Below are positions 9,049 to 16,721 of a stretch of 64,000 nucleotides of DNA, in pieces. Location of the stretch: positions 496,001 through 560,000 of the forward strand of contig NZ_JAYMYY010000001.1 of NCBI RefSeq assembly GCF_039889165.1, given 5' to 3'. Positions within the stretch are counted from its first letter, which is position 1; every line of letters begins with the position of its first letter. The stretch is from Pseudocitrobacter cyperus (lineage in GTDB: Bacteria > Pseudomonadota > Gammaproteobacteria > Enterobacterales > Enterobacteriaceae). A program made the translations under genes and the position numbers. The notes under the pieces were generated by a model, which was not told the DNA's origin, did not search any database, and worked only from the letters and a program-made list of their open reading frames with translations.

Positions 9049-9665
9049 ATCACTCCCACAACCTCGGGTATTATTAACGCCGGGTTGAATAAAAGGTTAA
9101 GGGGATTGCCTGTAAAAAAACGCGGCTAATATATGTTGTTTTAAGGAAGGACTCAATCATTTATTTTCGTGCGACTTTTTATGGGATTTTTCACCCTAAT
9201 ATCAGTGACTAAGCAAATCCTTACCCCCACTCCCGTCTTAAGTTTTGTTACTCTTTTACCCAATCAGTTACCAACGGTCAAAGTGCATACAAGCTGATGA
9301 AATCCATCGTTTTGGCATGGATTTATCCTAACTTTACAGTTTTTTACTATTAATAACCCCTGCGCAAAGGCCATAAGACATTCATTTACACTGGATTAAT
9401 AAGAAACATAATAAAAACATCGATCCATAAAGACAAATCACTTACTATGGCGCGCTTATTTGCACTTCACGTAAATAAAGAACTAATGCGCATCACACCG
9501 ATAACGCGTAAGAGGCAATACATGTTATCGACAACAGGATGTTTTTCCTGGGTTGTCATCAGAAATGTTCGCGGGCGGACATTTCGTAAGGCGAAGCTGC
9601 TTCCCTTATGCCGAGAATGAAAATTTTCTAGCCATCTTTGTATGGCGCCCTGATATGAGATTGTT
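9049..9665. promoter_or_regulatory. Divergent regulatory region between dat and aspartokinase, structured leader
   Basis: 617 bp without a convincing gene, so it must carry divergent promoters. The last 170 bp before the aspartokinase start hold two hairpins. One at about 9529-9562 pairs GACAAC with GTTGTC around AGG/CCT. One at about 9563-9586 has a 9-bp stem, GAAATGTTC against GGACATTTC with two G-T pairs, and a 6-base loop. This looks like a structured 5' leader. I do not recognise a lysine riboswitch in it, nor a Fur box. Confidence 0.45.
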
Positions 9666-11027
9666 ATGACACGCATTTATCCACAATTCGTCGTTGCCAA
9701 ATTTGGCGGTACCAGCGTTGCTGATTTTGACGCGATGAATCGCAGTGCCACTATTGTCCTTGCAGATGATCATGTTCGTCTGGTCGTTTTATCTGCCTCC
9801 GCCGGTGTTACAAATCTGTTAGTCGAACTTTCTGAAGGGCTGGAAAGTTGTGACCGTATGGATAAAATCGATACCCTACGCACTATCCAGTACAACATCA
9901 TTTCCCGTCTGCAGCGGCCCTCCGTTATCAGTAAGGAAATTGATCATCTCCTTGAAAATATTGCTCACCTTGCCGAAATAGCCTACTCAACGCCTTGCTC
10001 GTCATTGAGCGATGAACTTGTCAGCCACGGTGAGCTTATGTCGAGTCTGCTGTTCACCGAAGTGCTGCGCGAACGCGGTGCAGAAGCGCAATGGTTCGAC
10101 GCGCGCAAAGTTATTCGCACTAACAGCGATTACGGTTGCGCCGAGCCTATTGTCAGCCAGGTGGCTGAGCAGGCGGAAATCCATCTGCGCCCGCGCATTG
10201 AACAGGCGATTGCCATCACGCAGGGCTTTATTGGCAGCGATGATGCGGGTCATACGACGACGCTTGGCCGCGGCGGCAGCGACTACACCGCGTCTCTTCT
10301 TGGCGAAGCATTGCAGGCTGCGCGTGTAGATATCTGGACTGACGTCGCAGGCATCTACACCACTGACCCGCGTATCGTGAACCAGGCTCAGCGCATCGAC
10401 CACATCTCGTTTTCTGAAGCCAGCGATATGGCCGCCTTTGGCGCCAAAGTGCTCCATCCGGCAACGCTTTTACCGGCGATGCGAAAAAATATTCCGGTAT
10501 TTGTCGGCTCCAGTAAGAACACGGCAGCAGGCGGCACGCTGGTGCGTCGGGAAACAGAAAACCCGCCACGCTATCGCGCCATTGCCGTTCGCCGTAAGCA
10601 AACTCTGCTGAGACTGCACAGCCTACACGAACAGCCCGCCTACGCATTCTTTGCCGAAATGTTTGCCATTCTGGCCAACCATGAGGTTGCGGTGGATCTG
10701 CTTACCACTTCCGAGAATAGCGTTGCACTGGCGCTCGACTCCACGGGGTCGACGTCCGGGGAAGACCACACGCTGACCACTTCGCTGCTGACGGCACTCT
10801 CCTCTCACTGTCGGGTTGAAATTGAAACCGGTCTGGCCCTTGTTACGCTGATTGGCAACCAACTTCACCAGGAAACAGGCGTATGCCGGGACGCATTTAG
10901 CGGCCTTGCCGATCATGCAGTGCGCATGATTTGCCATGGCGCTTCAGATAATCATCTGAGCGTCTTGTTACCGGGGGAATCCGCCGATAGCGCCGTCATT
11001 GAACTGCACCGCAGGCTGTTTGAGTAA
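9666..11027 (+). CDS. Aspartokinase, LysC (AK III) type, diverged paralog
   Basis: Phosphorylates L-aspartate, the first step of the aspartate family. In 453 residues the catalytic domain carries KFGGTSVADFDAM (12-24), LSASAGVTNLL, DELVSHGELMS, TTLGRGGSDYTA and VDIWTDVAGIYTTDPR, followed by two ACT domains from about residue 312. In the first ACT domain the stretch that in E. coli LysC reads MLHSRGFL (318-325, lysine contacts) is EQPAYAFF here (322-329), and Ser338 is Ala, while the VDL and TTSE elements remain. From this I infer weakened or lost lysine feedback. Divergent from dat-ddc. The housekeeping lysC is expected elsewhere. Confidence 0.93.
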   Translation: MTRIYPQFVVAKFGGTSVADFDAMNRSATIVLADDHVRLVVLSASAGVTNLLVELSEGLESCDRMDKIDTLRTIQYNIISRLQRPSVISKEIDHLLENIAHLAEIAYSTPCSSLSDELVSHGELMSSLLFTEVLRERGAEAQWFDARKVIRTNSDYGCAEPIVSQVAEQAEIHLRPRIEQAIAITQGFIGSDDAGHTTTLGRGGSDYTASLLGEALQAARVDIWTDVAGIYTTDPRIVNQAQRIDHISFSEASDMAAFGAKVLHPATLLPAMRKNIPVFVGSSKNTAAGGTLVRRETENPPRYRAIAVRRKQTLLRLHSLHEQPAYAFFAEMFAILANHEVAVDLLTTSENSVALALDSTGSTSGEDHTLTTSLLTALSSHCRVEIETGLALVTLIGNQLHQETGVCRDAFSGLADHAVRMICHGASDNHLSVLLPGESADSAVIELHRRLFE

Positions 11028-11035
11028 GACGCATT

Positions 11036-11058
11036 GGGGCGCTAACGCGCCCCTGTTC
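11036..11058 (+). terminator. Possible terminator after aspartokinase
   Basis: A 7-bp stem GGGGCGC / GCGCCCC with a TAAC loop, followed only by TGTTC, nine bases past the stop codon. The short T tract makes it a weak intrinsic terminator. Confidence 0.5.
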
Positions 11059-11126
11059 ATTGCTGAAGCAGCAAGTTTCTTGTAACCTTCCCCGCTTCCA
11101 GGTCGCACTTCACTACCGGACGCCTC

Positions 11127-11405
11127 ATGACAACTCACCGCTCCAACGATCCTTTACACGGCGTTACGCTCGAGATGCAGATAAATGCTCTTGTTGCCCG
11201 CTATGGTTGGGAACAACTGGCTAAACGGGTCAACATTAACTGCTTCAAAAAAGATCCCAGTGTGAAATCCAGTCTCAAATTTTTGCGACGCACCCCGTGG
11301 GCTCGCGCAGAAGTTGAAGCGCTTTATCTCGATTCACTGGAAGATAACACCGCTCCCGAACCCACGTTTAACCCGTGGTTGCAGGGACGTGACGATAAGA
11401 TCTGA
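11127..11405 (+). CDS. VF530 family protein (DUF2132)
   Basis: A 92-residue cytosolic protein of the VF530 family, recognised by DPLHGVTLEMQINALVARYGWEQLAKRVNINCFKKDPSVKSSLKFLRRTPWARAEVE. The fold is known from structural genomics and the family is sometimes proposed to bind DNA, but no function is established. It stands alone between aspartokinase and digH, on the same strand as both. The only visible upstream start signal is weak. Confidence 0.88.
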   Translation: MTTHRSNDPLHGVTLEMQINALVARYGWEQLAKRVNINCFKKDPSVKSSLKFLRRTPWARAEVEALYLDSLEDNTAPEPTFNPWLQGRDDKI

Positions 11406-11470
11406 TTCCCTTCCCCCGCAAATCGTAAGAGAATATCGCCACTCAAGGGACTAGTAGAAAACAGGCGTTT

Positions 11471-12799
11471 ATGATCATCTCTTTGCGGGGCGTCTCCCCG
11501 GTCACTCAGGTTAAAAAAATTGGCACCCTGGTTGCCGCCGCTTTACTTGTTGTCAGTTGCTCTTCTAAACCGCCGAGTTCGCTGGTTACACCCTCTGGCA
11601 ATCAATCACAGCCTTCGGTGAAGTCACCACAAAACAGTGAACCGATGCGCGGCGTTTGGCTGGCGACGGTCTCTCGCCTCGACTGGCCTCCGGTTAACAC
11701 CGTGAATATCAGTAGCCCGGCCATTCGTATTAATAAACAGAAAGAAGCGCTCACCGCCAAGCTGGACAATCTTAAACAGCTCGGTATTAACACCGTGTTT
11801 TTCCAGGTCAAGCCAGACGGAACTGCCCTATGGCCATCAAAAATTTTGCCCTGGTCCGATACGTTAACCGGCAAAATTGGCGAAAACCCCGGTTACGACC
11901 CCCTGCAGTTTATGCTGGATGAAGCGCATAAGCGCGGCATGAAAGTCCACGCGTGGTTCAACCCCTATCGGGTGACGACAAATACCAAACCCTCGACGGT
12001 GGCGGAGCTTAATCGCACATTGTCGCAGCAGCCGGCCAGTATCTTTGTTTTGCATCGTGACTGGATCCGCACCTCCAGCGACCGTTTTGTGCTCGACCCC
12101 GGTATTCCTGAAGTCCGTGACTGGATAACCAGCATTGTGGCGGAAGTGGTGACAAACTATCCCGTTGATGGCGTGCAATTTGATGATTATTTCTATACGG
12201 AAACCCCCGGTTCTGCGCTGAATGATAACCAGACATGGCGCACATACGGGCAGCAATATGCCTCGAAAGCGGACTGGCGTCGTCACAATACGCAGAGCCT
12301 GATTGAGCAGGTTTCACACACCATTAAGCAACTGAAACCTGGCGTTGAGTTCGGCGTAAGCCCGGCGGGCGTCTGGCGTAACCGCTCTCACGATCCGTTA
12401 GGCTCAGATACGCGCGGGGCGGCGGCTTATGATGAGTCCTTTGCCGATACACGCCAGTGGGTGAAACTGGGTCTGCTGGATTACATCGCCCCGCAGCTAT
12501 ACTGGCCGTTCGCCCGGGATGCAGCCCGTTATGATGTGCTGGCTAAATGGTGGGCAGACGTCGTTAAACCCACCAATACGCGGCTATACATCGGGGTGGC
12601 GCTTTACAAAGTCGGAGAACCCTCCAGGAAAGAGCCCGACTGGGCGATTAATGGCGGTGTGCCGGAACTGAGCAAACAGATCGATTTAAACGAATCGATT
12701 CCCGGTATCAACGGCACCATCCTGTTCCGGGAAGATAATCTTAATCAGCCACAAACGCGTCAGGCCGTGAACTACCTCAAAACTCGCTGGGGACACTAA
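11471..12799 (+). CDS. digH: Divisome-localised glycosyl hydrolase lipoprotein DigH (YddW)
   Basis: Outer-membrane lipoprotein of the GHL10/DUF187 family; E. coli DigH cleaves denuded peptidoglycan glycan strands at the septum. It is 442 residues, close to the E. coli length. The signal peptide ends in a lipobox (ALLVVSC, Cys about residue 30). The catalytic domain starts at MRGVWLATVSRLDWPP and shows GINTVFFQVKPDGTALWPSK, MKVHAWFNPYR, DGVQFDDYFY and DYIAPQLYWPF. The Asp residues of VQFDDY are probable catalytic acids by position in the fold. No operon partner is obvious. Confidence 0.93.
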   Translation: MIISLRGVSPVTQVKKIGTLVAAALLVVSCSSKPPSSLVTPSGNQSQPSVKSPQNSEPMRGVWLATVSRLDWPPVNTVNISSPAIRINKQKEALTAKLDNLKQLGINTVFFQVKPDGTALWPSKILPWSDTLTGKIGENPGYDPLQFMLDEAHKRGMKVHAWFNPYRVTTNTKPSTVAELNRTLSQQPASIFVLHRDWIRTSSDRFVLDPGIPEVRDWITSIVAEVVTNYPVDGVQFDDYFYTETPGSALNDNQTWRTYGQQYASKADWRRHNTQSLIEQVSHTIKQLKPGVEFGVSPAGVWRNRSHDPLGSDTRGAAAYDESFADTRQWVKLGLLDYIAPQLYWPFARDAARYDVLAKWWADVVKPTNTRLYIGVALYKVGEPSRKEPDWAINGGVPELSKQIDLNESIPGINGTILFREDNLNQPQTRQAVNYLKTRWGH

Positions 12800-12859
12800 T
12801 GCACGGAATCGATAACCCTCTGCTATGCTTACCCTGACATTCTTTACTGGAGAAAGGAT

Positions 12860-13303
12860 ATGGGACTGTTTAACTTCGTGAAAGAAGCTGGTGAAAAACT
12901 GTGGGATAAGCTGACGGATACGCATCAGGATCAGGGTGAAAAAGTGATGGAGCACCTGAAGAAACTTAACATTCCTGGCGCGGATAAGGTTCAGGTCACC
13001 GTGGTCGATGGCAAAGCCAGCGTCACTGGCGATGGCTTAACCCAGGAACAGAAAGAGAAAATCCAGGTGGCGATCGGTAACGTCGCGGGCGTCAGTGAAG
13101 TTGAGAATAACATTAAGGCGGCGGATACTTCCGATGAAGCGACGTACTACACTGTGAAATCCGGTGATACGCTGAGCGCCATTTCAAAGTCGGTTTATGG
13201 CGATGCCAATAAGTATAACGCCATTTTTGAAGCCAACCGCCCTATGCTCTCCCACCCGGATAAAATCTATCCTGGCCAAACTTTACGTATTCCTAAAATC
13301 TGA
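12860..13303 (+). CDS. BON-LysM protein, Kbp/YgaU-like potassium-binding protein
   Basis: A 147-residue protein with an N-terminal BON domain (about 25-90) and a C-terminal LysM domain (about 95-146: YYTVKSGDTLSAISKSVYGD, KIYPGQTLRIP). It begins MGLFNFVKEAGEKLWD exactly as E. coli Kbp (YgaU), a cytosolic K+ sensor, and is similar throughout. It may be the species' Kbp or a second copy, as the classic ygaU lies elsewhere in E. coli. The ribosome site GGAGAAAGG is strong. A hairpin terminator follows. Confidence 0.9.
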   Translation: MGLFNFVKEAGEKLWDKLTDTHQDQGEKVMEHLKKLNIPGADKVQVTVVDGKASVTGDGLTQEQKEKIQVAIGNVAGVSEVENNIKAADTSDEATYYTVKSGDTLSAISKSVYGDANKYNAIFEANRPMLSHPDKIYPGQTLRIPKI

Positions 13304-13311
13304 TACCCCCC

Positions 13312-13338
13312 GCTTACCGGGAGAGCTACCCGGTAAGC
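13312..13338 (+). terminator. Hairpin terminator after the Kbp-like gene
   Basis: A perfect 10-bp stem GCTTACCGGG / CCCGGTAAGC with a 7-base loop, followed by a C/T-rich tract (CTCCTCTC). It separates the Kbp-like gene from the TPP riboswitch. Confidence 0.65.
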
Positions 13339-13387
13339 CTCCTCTCTCGTTGTATTCACAAGCGAAATATCGTATAAAACCTCCTGT

Positions 13388-13471
13388 CCGAGGGGTGTCC
13401 AGAATGGGCTGAGATGGCGTAAGCCGAACCCTTAGAACCTGATCTGGGTCATGCCAGCGAAGGGACGGGTT
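13388..13471 (+). promoter_or_regulatory. TPP (THI-box) riboswitch
   Basis: Carries the conserved THI elements in order: GAGGGGTGTCC, GGGCTGAGATGG, CGAACCC, and the long box GAACCTGATCTGGGTCATGCCAGCGAAGGGA. It precedes tenA by about 75 bp. Between them, TCTCCA (13521-13526) can pair with TGGAGG (13535-13540), which is the ribosome-binding site of tenA. This suggests translational control: with TPP bound, the site would be hidden. The leader controls the whole tenA-thiZXY operon. Confidence 0.96.
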
Positions 13472-13544
13472 AGCCATTTTTCTGTACAGCCATTCCTGTT
13501 CTTCCCTCATTGCGCCCGGATCTCCACTCATTACTGGAGGTCCC

Positions 13545-14228
13545 ATGTCTTTATCGATGTTTGAAAGCGGTCTTTACGGACGCCTTCGCCAGCAGGCAGG
13601 TAGCCACTGGCGCGGTTATGTCGCCCATGATTTTGTGCAGCAACTTGGCGCGGGCACTCTGCCTGAGCCTGCGTTCCGCCGTTATCTGACCCAGGATTAT
13701 CTGTTTTTAATTCATTTCGCTCGTGCCTATGCTTTGCTGGTGAGTAAGCTGCAAACGCCTGCACAGATGCGTGCCGCAAGCGCATCGTTGAACGCCATTC
13801 TGAATGAACTTCCCCTGCATCTCAGTTACTGCCAGCAATGGGGATTATCGGAATCGGATATCATCCAGGTCGAAGAGGCCGCAGAGACCATCAATTACAC
13901 TCGCTATGTACTGGATGTCGGCCATTCCGGCGATGTGCTGGATCTGCTTACCGTCCTGATGCCCTGCGTTGCGGGCTATGCCGAAATCGGTCTGCGCCTT
14001 CTGAATGACCCCGCGACAGTTTTCGAGGGCAACCCTTACGGCCCGTGGATCCGCAACTACGGTGATGAAAGCTATCTTGCCGGTGTTCAGTCATCACTGA
14101 CCCTGTTCGAAACCCTGGCGCAGCAACGCGGCGGCGACAGCCGTTTCGCCGAACTGACTACGCTTTTTACCACCGCAACCCGACTGGAAGGCGCATTCTG
14201 GCAGATGGGGCTGGATGCCAAATCATGA
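13545..14228 (+). CDS. tenA: TenA-family aminopyrimidine aminohydrolase (thiaminase II)
   Basis: Hydrolyses aminomethyl-pyrimidine from degraded thiamin to hydroxymethylpyrimidine for reuse. In 227 residues, LTQDYLFLIHFARAYA contains the likely catalytic Asp51, VLMPCVAGYAEIG contains the nucleophile Cys141, and RLEGAFWQMG near the C-terminus holds the likely Glu215. This marks the cysteine-containing TenA_C type. GGAGGT lies just upstream of the start. It overlaps thiZ by four bases and is led by the TPP riboswitch. Confidence 0.94.
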   Translation: MSLSMFESGLYGRLRQQAGSHWRGYVAHDFVQQLGAGTLPEPAFRRYLTQDYLFLIHFARAYALLVSKLQTPAQMRAASASLNAILNELPLHLSYCQQWGLSESDIIQVEEAAETINYTRYVLDVGHSGDVLDLLTVLMPCVAGYAEIGLRLLNDPATVFEGNPYGPWIRNYGDESYLAGVQSSLTLFETLAQQRGGDSRFAELTTLFTTATRLEGAFWQMGLDAKS

Positions 14229-14965
14229 TGGATGTGAATACATCACCGGCCATCAGAGTGGCTGATTTAACGTTACGCTATGGGGCTAAAACGGTATTTG
14301 AAAAGCTCAATATCGACATTCCGGCGGGACGTTTTGTCTCTTTATTGGGCGCGAGCGGTGCGGGAAAAACCAGTCTGCTGCGTATCGTCGCCGGGCTGCT
14401 GTCCCCTACGTCAGGCACAGTAACGGATGACAAAGGTCGCCCACTAAGCGGGCGGATCGCCTGGATGGGGCAACGCGATTTGCTCTATCCGTGGCTGACG
14501 ATTGAACAGAATGTGTGTCTCGGTTCACGTCTGCGCGGCGAAAAAGCTGACCGTGAGCGTGCGCAATATCTGCTGGAGCGCGTGGGGCTGAGCGGCTGCG
14601 GCGCATCACTCCCTGAAACGCTTTCTGGCGGGATGCGCCAGCGCGCCGCGATTGCACGAACCCTCTACGAGCAACAACCCATCGTGCTGATGGATGAACC
14701 CTTTTCAGCGCTGGATGCCATTACCCGGGCAACCATTCAGACAATGGCCGCAGAACTTCTGGCCGATCGTACCGTGCTACTGATTACGCACGATCCTGCG
14801 GAAGCATGTCGCCTCAGCCATAAGATCCTTGTGCTATCGCAACATCCGGGTGGAATTGATGATACGAACTCGCCCGACGGATCTCCGCCACGCCAGATTG
14901 ATGACCCTGCGGTCATCCAGAGTCAGAGTGCCCTGATGAGATTGTTAACCAGGAGCACACAATGA
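14225..14965 (+). CDS. thiZ: Thiamin-pyrimidine ABC transporter, ATP-binding protein
   Basis: ATPase of the uptake system for formylaminopyrimidine. Its 246 residues hold a Walker A motif GASGAGKTSLLR, signature LSGGMRQRAAIART, Walker B IVLMDEPFSALDA and the H-loop LLITHDPAEA. It overlaps both tenA and the permease gene by four bases, so translation is probably coupled. The tenA-thiZ-thiX-thiY order and riboswitch support thiamin-precursor transport over the related sulfonate or nitrate transporters. Confidence 0.92.
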   Translation: MMDVNTSPAIRVADLTLRYGAKTVFEKLNIDIPAGRFVSLLGASGAGKTSLLRIVAGLLSPTSGTVTDDKGRPLSGRIAWMGQRDLLYPWLTIEQNVCLGSRLRGEKADRERAQYLLERVGLSGCGASLPETLSGGMRQRAAIARTLYEQQPIVLMDEPFSALDAITRATIQTMAAELLADRTVLLITHDPAEACRLSHKILVLSQHPGGIDDTNSPDGSPPRQIDDPAVIQSQSALMRLLTRSTQ

Positions 14966-15714
14966 GCGTTCTTTCACGTATCTGGCGCGGGTTAACCCTG
15001 TTTATTGGGCTAATCGGTTTGTGGTGGCTGGCGACGCTGGGAGATATTCCTGCTTTTCTGCTCCCGTCCCCCGTCGCGGTGATCCAGGCGCTTCACGATA
15101 ACGCCCGCTATCTGGGGTGGCACACGCTGATTACTCTTTCTGAAATCGCCAGCGGTTTGGTCATCGGCGTGCTGCTGGGGGCGATACTGGCGCTCTGTAT
15201 GGTCTTTTCTCCCCGCCTTCAGCGCTGGGTTATGCCAGTGGTGTTAACCAGTCAGGCGATCCCTGTCTTTGCCCTCGCCCCTTTACTGGTGCTGTGGTTT
15301 GGCTTCGGGATGAGCGCCAAAGTGACGATGGCGGTATTAATTATCTTCTTCCCGGTGACATCCGCGCTGTTCGATGGCCTGCGGCGGGTTAGCGGTGATT
15401 ATCTGGATCTTGCCCGTACCCTGGGAGCCTCGCGTTGGGCGTTGCTACGCCATGTTCAACTGATGGCCGCCCTTCCTGCTTTCGGCTCCGGGCTGCGCAT
15501 GGCCGCTGCCGTCGCCCCCATCGGCGCCATTATTGGTGAATGGGTCGGCTCGGCTGAAGGGCTTGGCTATGTGATGCTAAATGCCAATGCGCGTATGCAA
15601 AGCGATATCTGTTTCGCCGCCTTATTAATATTGATTCTGCTGACCATCTCCCTGTGGATGGCCATTGATACCCTGCTTCGCCGCCTGATTTACTGGGTGC
15701 CGGATAACCATTGA
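14962..15714 (+). CDS. thiX: Thiamin-pyrimidine ABC transporter, permease
   Basis: Integral membrane subunit of the SsuC/TauC-like class, 250 residues, about six membrane helices. The cytoplasmic coupling motif reads DLARTLGASRWALLRHVQLMAALPAFGSGLRMAAAVAPIGAIIGEW. It overlaps thiZ by four bases and precedes the binding-protein gene by ten. Confidence 0.92.
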   Translation: MSVLSRIWRGLTLFIGLIGLWWLATLGDIPAFLLPSPVAVIQALHDNARYLGWHTLITLSEIASGLVIGVLLGAILALCMVFSPRLQRWVMPVVLTSQAIPVFALAPLLVLWFGFGMSAKVTMAVLIIFFPVTSALFDGLRRVSGDYLDLARTLGASRWALLRHVQLMAALPAFGSGLRMAAAVAPIGAIIGEWVGSAEGLGYVMLNANARMQSDICFAALLILILLTISLWMAIDTLLRRLIYWVPDNH

Positions 15715-15724
15715 GAAACGACAA

Positions 15725-16675
15725 ATGACGAAAAACAGGATTAAACCCGCTCTTGCTGTCCTGCTGGCCAGCAACCTTGTTACACAGAATGCATGGGCGC
15801 TGGAAAAAGTTTCGCTGGTGCTGGACTGGTATATCAATCCGGATCATGCCCCTATTATGGTGGCACAGCAGATTGGCGCGTTTAAAGACGAGGGGCTGGA
15901 AGTGACGATTATTCCCCCGTCAGACCCTGCACTCCCCCCACGACTGGTGGCGGCAAAGCAGGCCGATCTGGCTATCACCTATCAGCCGCAACTGCATTTC
16001 TTTGCCGATCAGGGTTTACCGCTGATGCGCGTGGGGGCACTGATCAATACGCCGCTGAACACGGTGATAGCGCTGGATAAAAACATCAAATCACCGGCGG
16101 ATTTAAAAGGCAAAAGCGTGGGATATTCGGTAAGCGGCATTGAGCAAGCAACGCTTGATACCATGCTGAAACATGTCAATACCCCCGCAGAGGCCGTCAA
16201 ACTGATCAACGTCAATTTCCAGCTTACCAGTGCCCTGCTGACCGGAAAAGTGGATGCGGTGATTGGAGGTTATCGCAATATCGAAGCGCTTGAAATCAAG
16301 CTACAGGGGAAAGATCCTGTGGTCTTTAACGTCGAGGATTATGGCGTTCCTGCCTACGATGAGCTGATTCTGGTGGCACATAAAGAGGCCATAAATGAAC
16401 CGAAGATTAAAAAATTCCTCGCCGCGCTGAAAAAAGGCAGTGATTACCTGCACGCACATCCGCAGGAAAGCTGGAATACCTTTGCCAGTGAGCACCCGGA
16501 GCTGAACACCGAACTAAATCGGCAAGCCTGGATGAAAACGTTGCCACTGTTTACCCAGAACCCGGCAAAGCTTGATAAAGCACGCTACGCGCACTACGAG
16601 CAGTTCTTATTTGATAACAAGCTGATTAAAAAAATAACCCCGGTTGAGCAATATGCCACCGGGGTTACTGAGTAA
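15725..16675 (+). CDS. thiY: Thiamin-pyrimidine ABC transporter, periplasmic binding protein
   Basis: Periplasmic NMT1/THI5-like receptor, 316 residues, with a cleavable signal peptide (cleavage probably after ALAVLLASNLVTQNAWA). Family traits are LVLDWYINPDHAPIMVAQQIGAF near the N-terminus and KGKSVGYSVSGIEQATLD in the middle. It binds formylaminopyrimidine or related pyrimidines in characterised ThiY proteins. Last gene of the riboswitch operon. The last codons include a hairpin (AACCCCGG / CCGGGGTT, about 16637-16666) and a REP element follows. Confidence 0.93.
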   Translation: MTKNRIKPALAVLLASNLVTQNAWALEKVSLVLDWYINPDHAPIMVAQQIGAFKDEGLEVTIIPPSDPALPPRLVAAKQADLAITYQPQLHFFADQGLPLMRVGALINTPLNTVIALDKNIKSPADLKGKSVGYSVSGIEQATLDTMLKHVNTPAEAVKLINVNFQLTSALLTGKVDAVIGGYRNIEALEIKLQGKDPVVFNVEDYGVPAYDELILVAHKEAINEPKIKKFLAALKKGSDYLHAHPQESWNTFASEHPELNTELNRQAWMKTLPLFTQNPAKLDKARYAHYEQFLFDNKLIKKITPVEQYATGVTE

Positions 16676-16685
16676 GTTATCTTTT

Positions 16686-16717
16686 GTCGGATGGCGCAAT
16701 TTACCGCCATCCGGCAA
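16686..16717. repeat. REP-like palindromic element
   Basis: GTCGGATGGCG and CGCCATCCGGC flank a short AT-rich loop, the classic enterobacterial REP pattern, between the convergent thiY and mqo 3' ends. Confidence 0.75.
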
Positions 16718-16721
16718 TCAT

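Noticed and set aside
9490..9665. Lysine riboswitch before the aspartokinase
   Set aside because: Some short pieces (AGAGGC, GGCGAAG) look similar, but the conserved order and spacing of the lysine element are not there.
9049..9665. Fur box or siderophore link for the diaminobutyrate genes
   Set aside because: Diaminobutyrate is used in some siderophores, but no GATAATGATAATC-like box and no siderophore synthetase are seen nearby.
10228..10647. Long reverse frames inside the aspartokinase gene
   Set aside because: They are antisense shadows of a well-supported conserved gene with high third-position GC.
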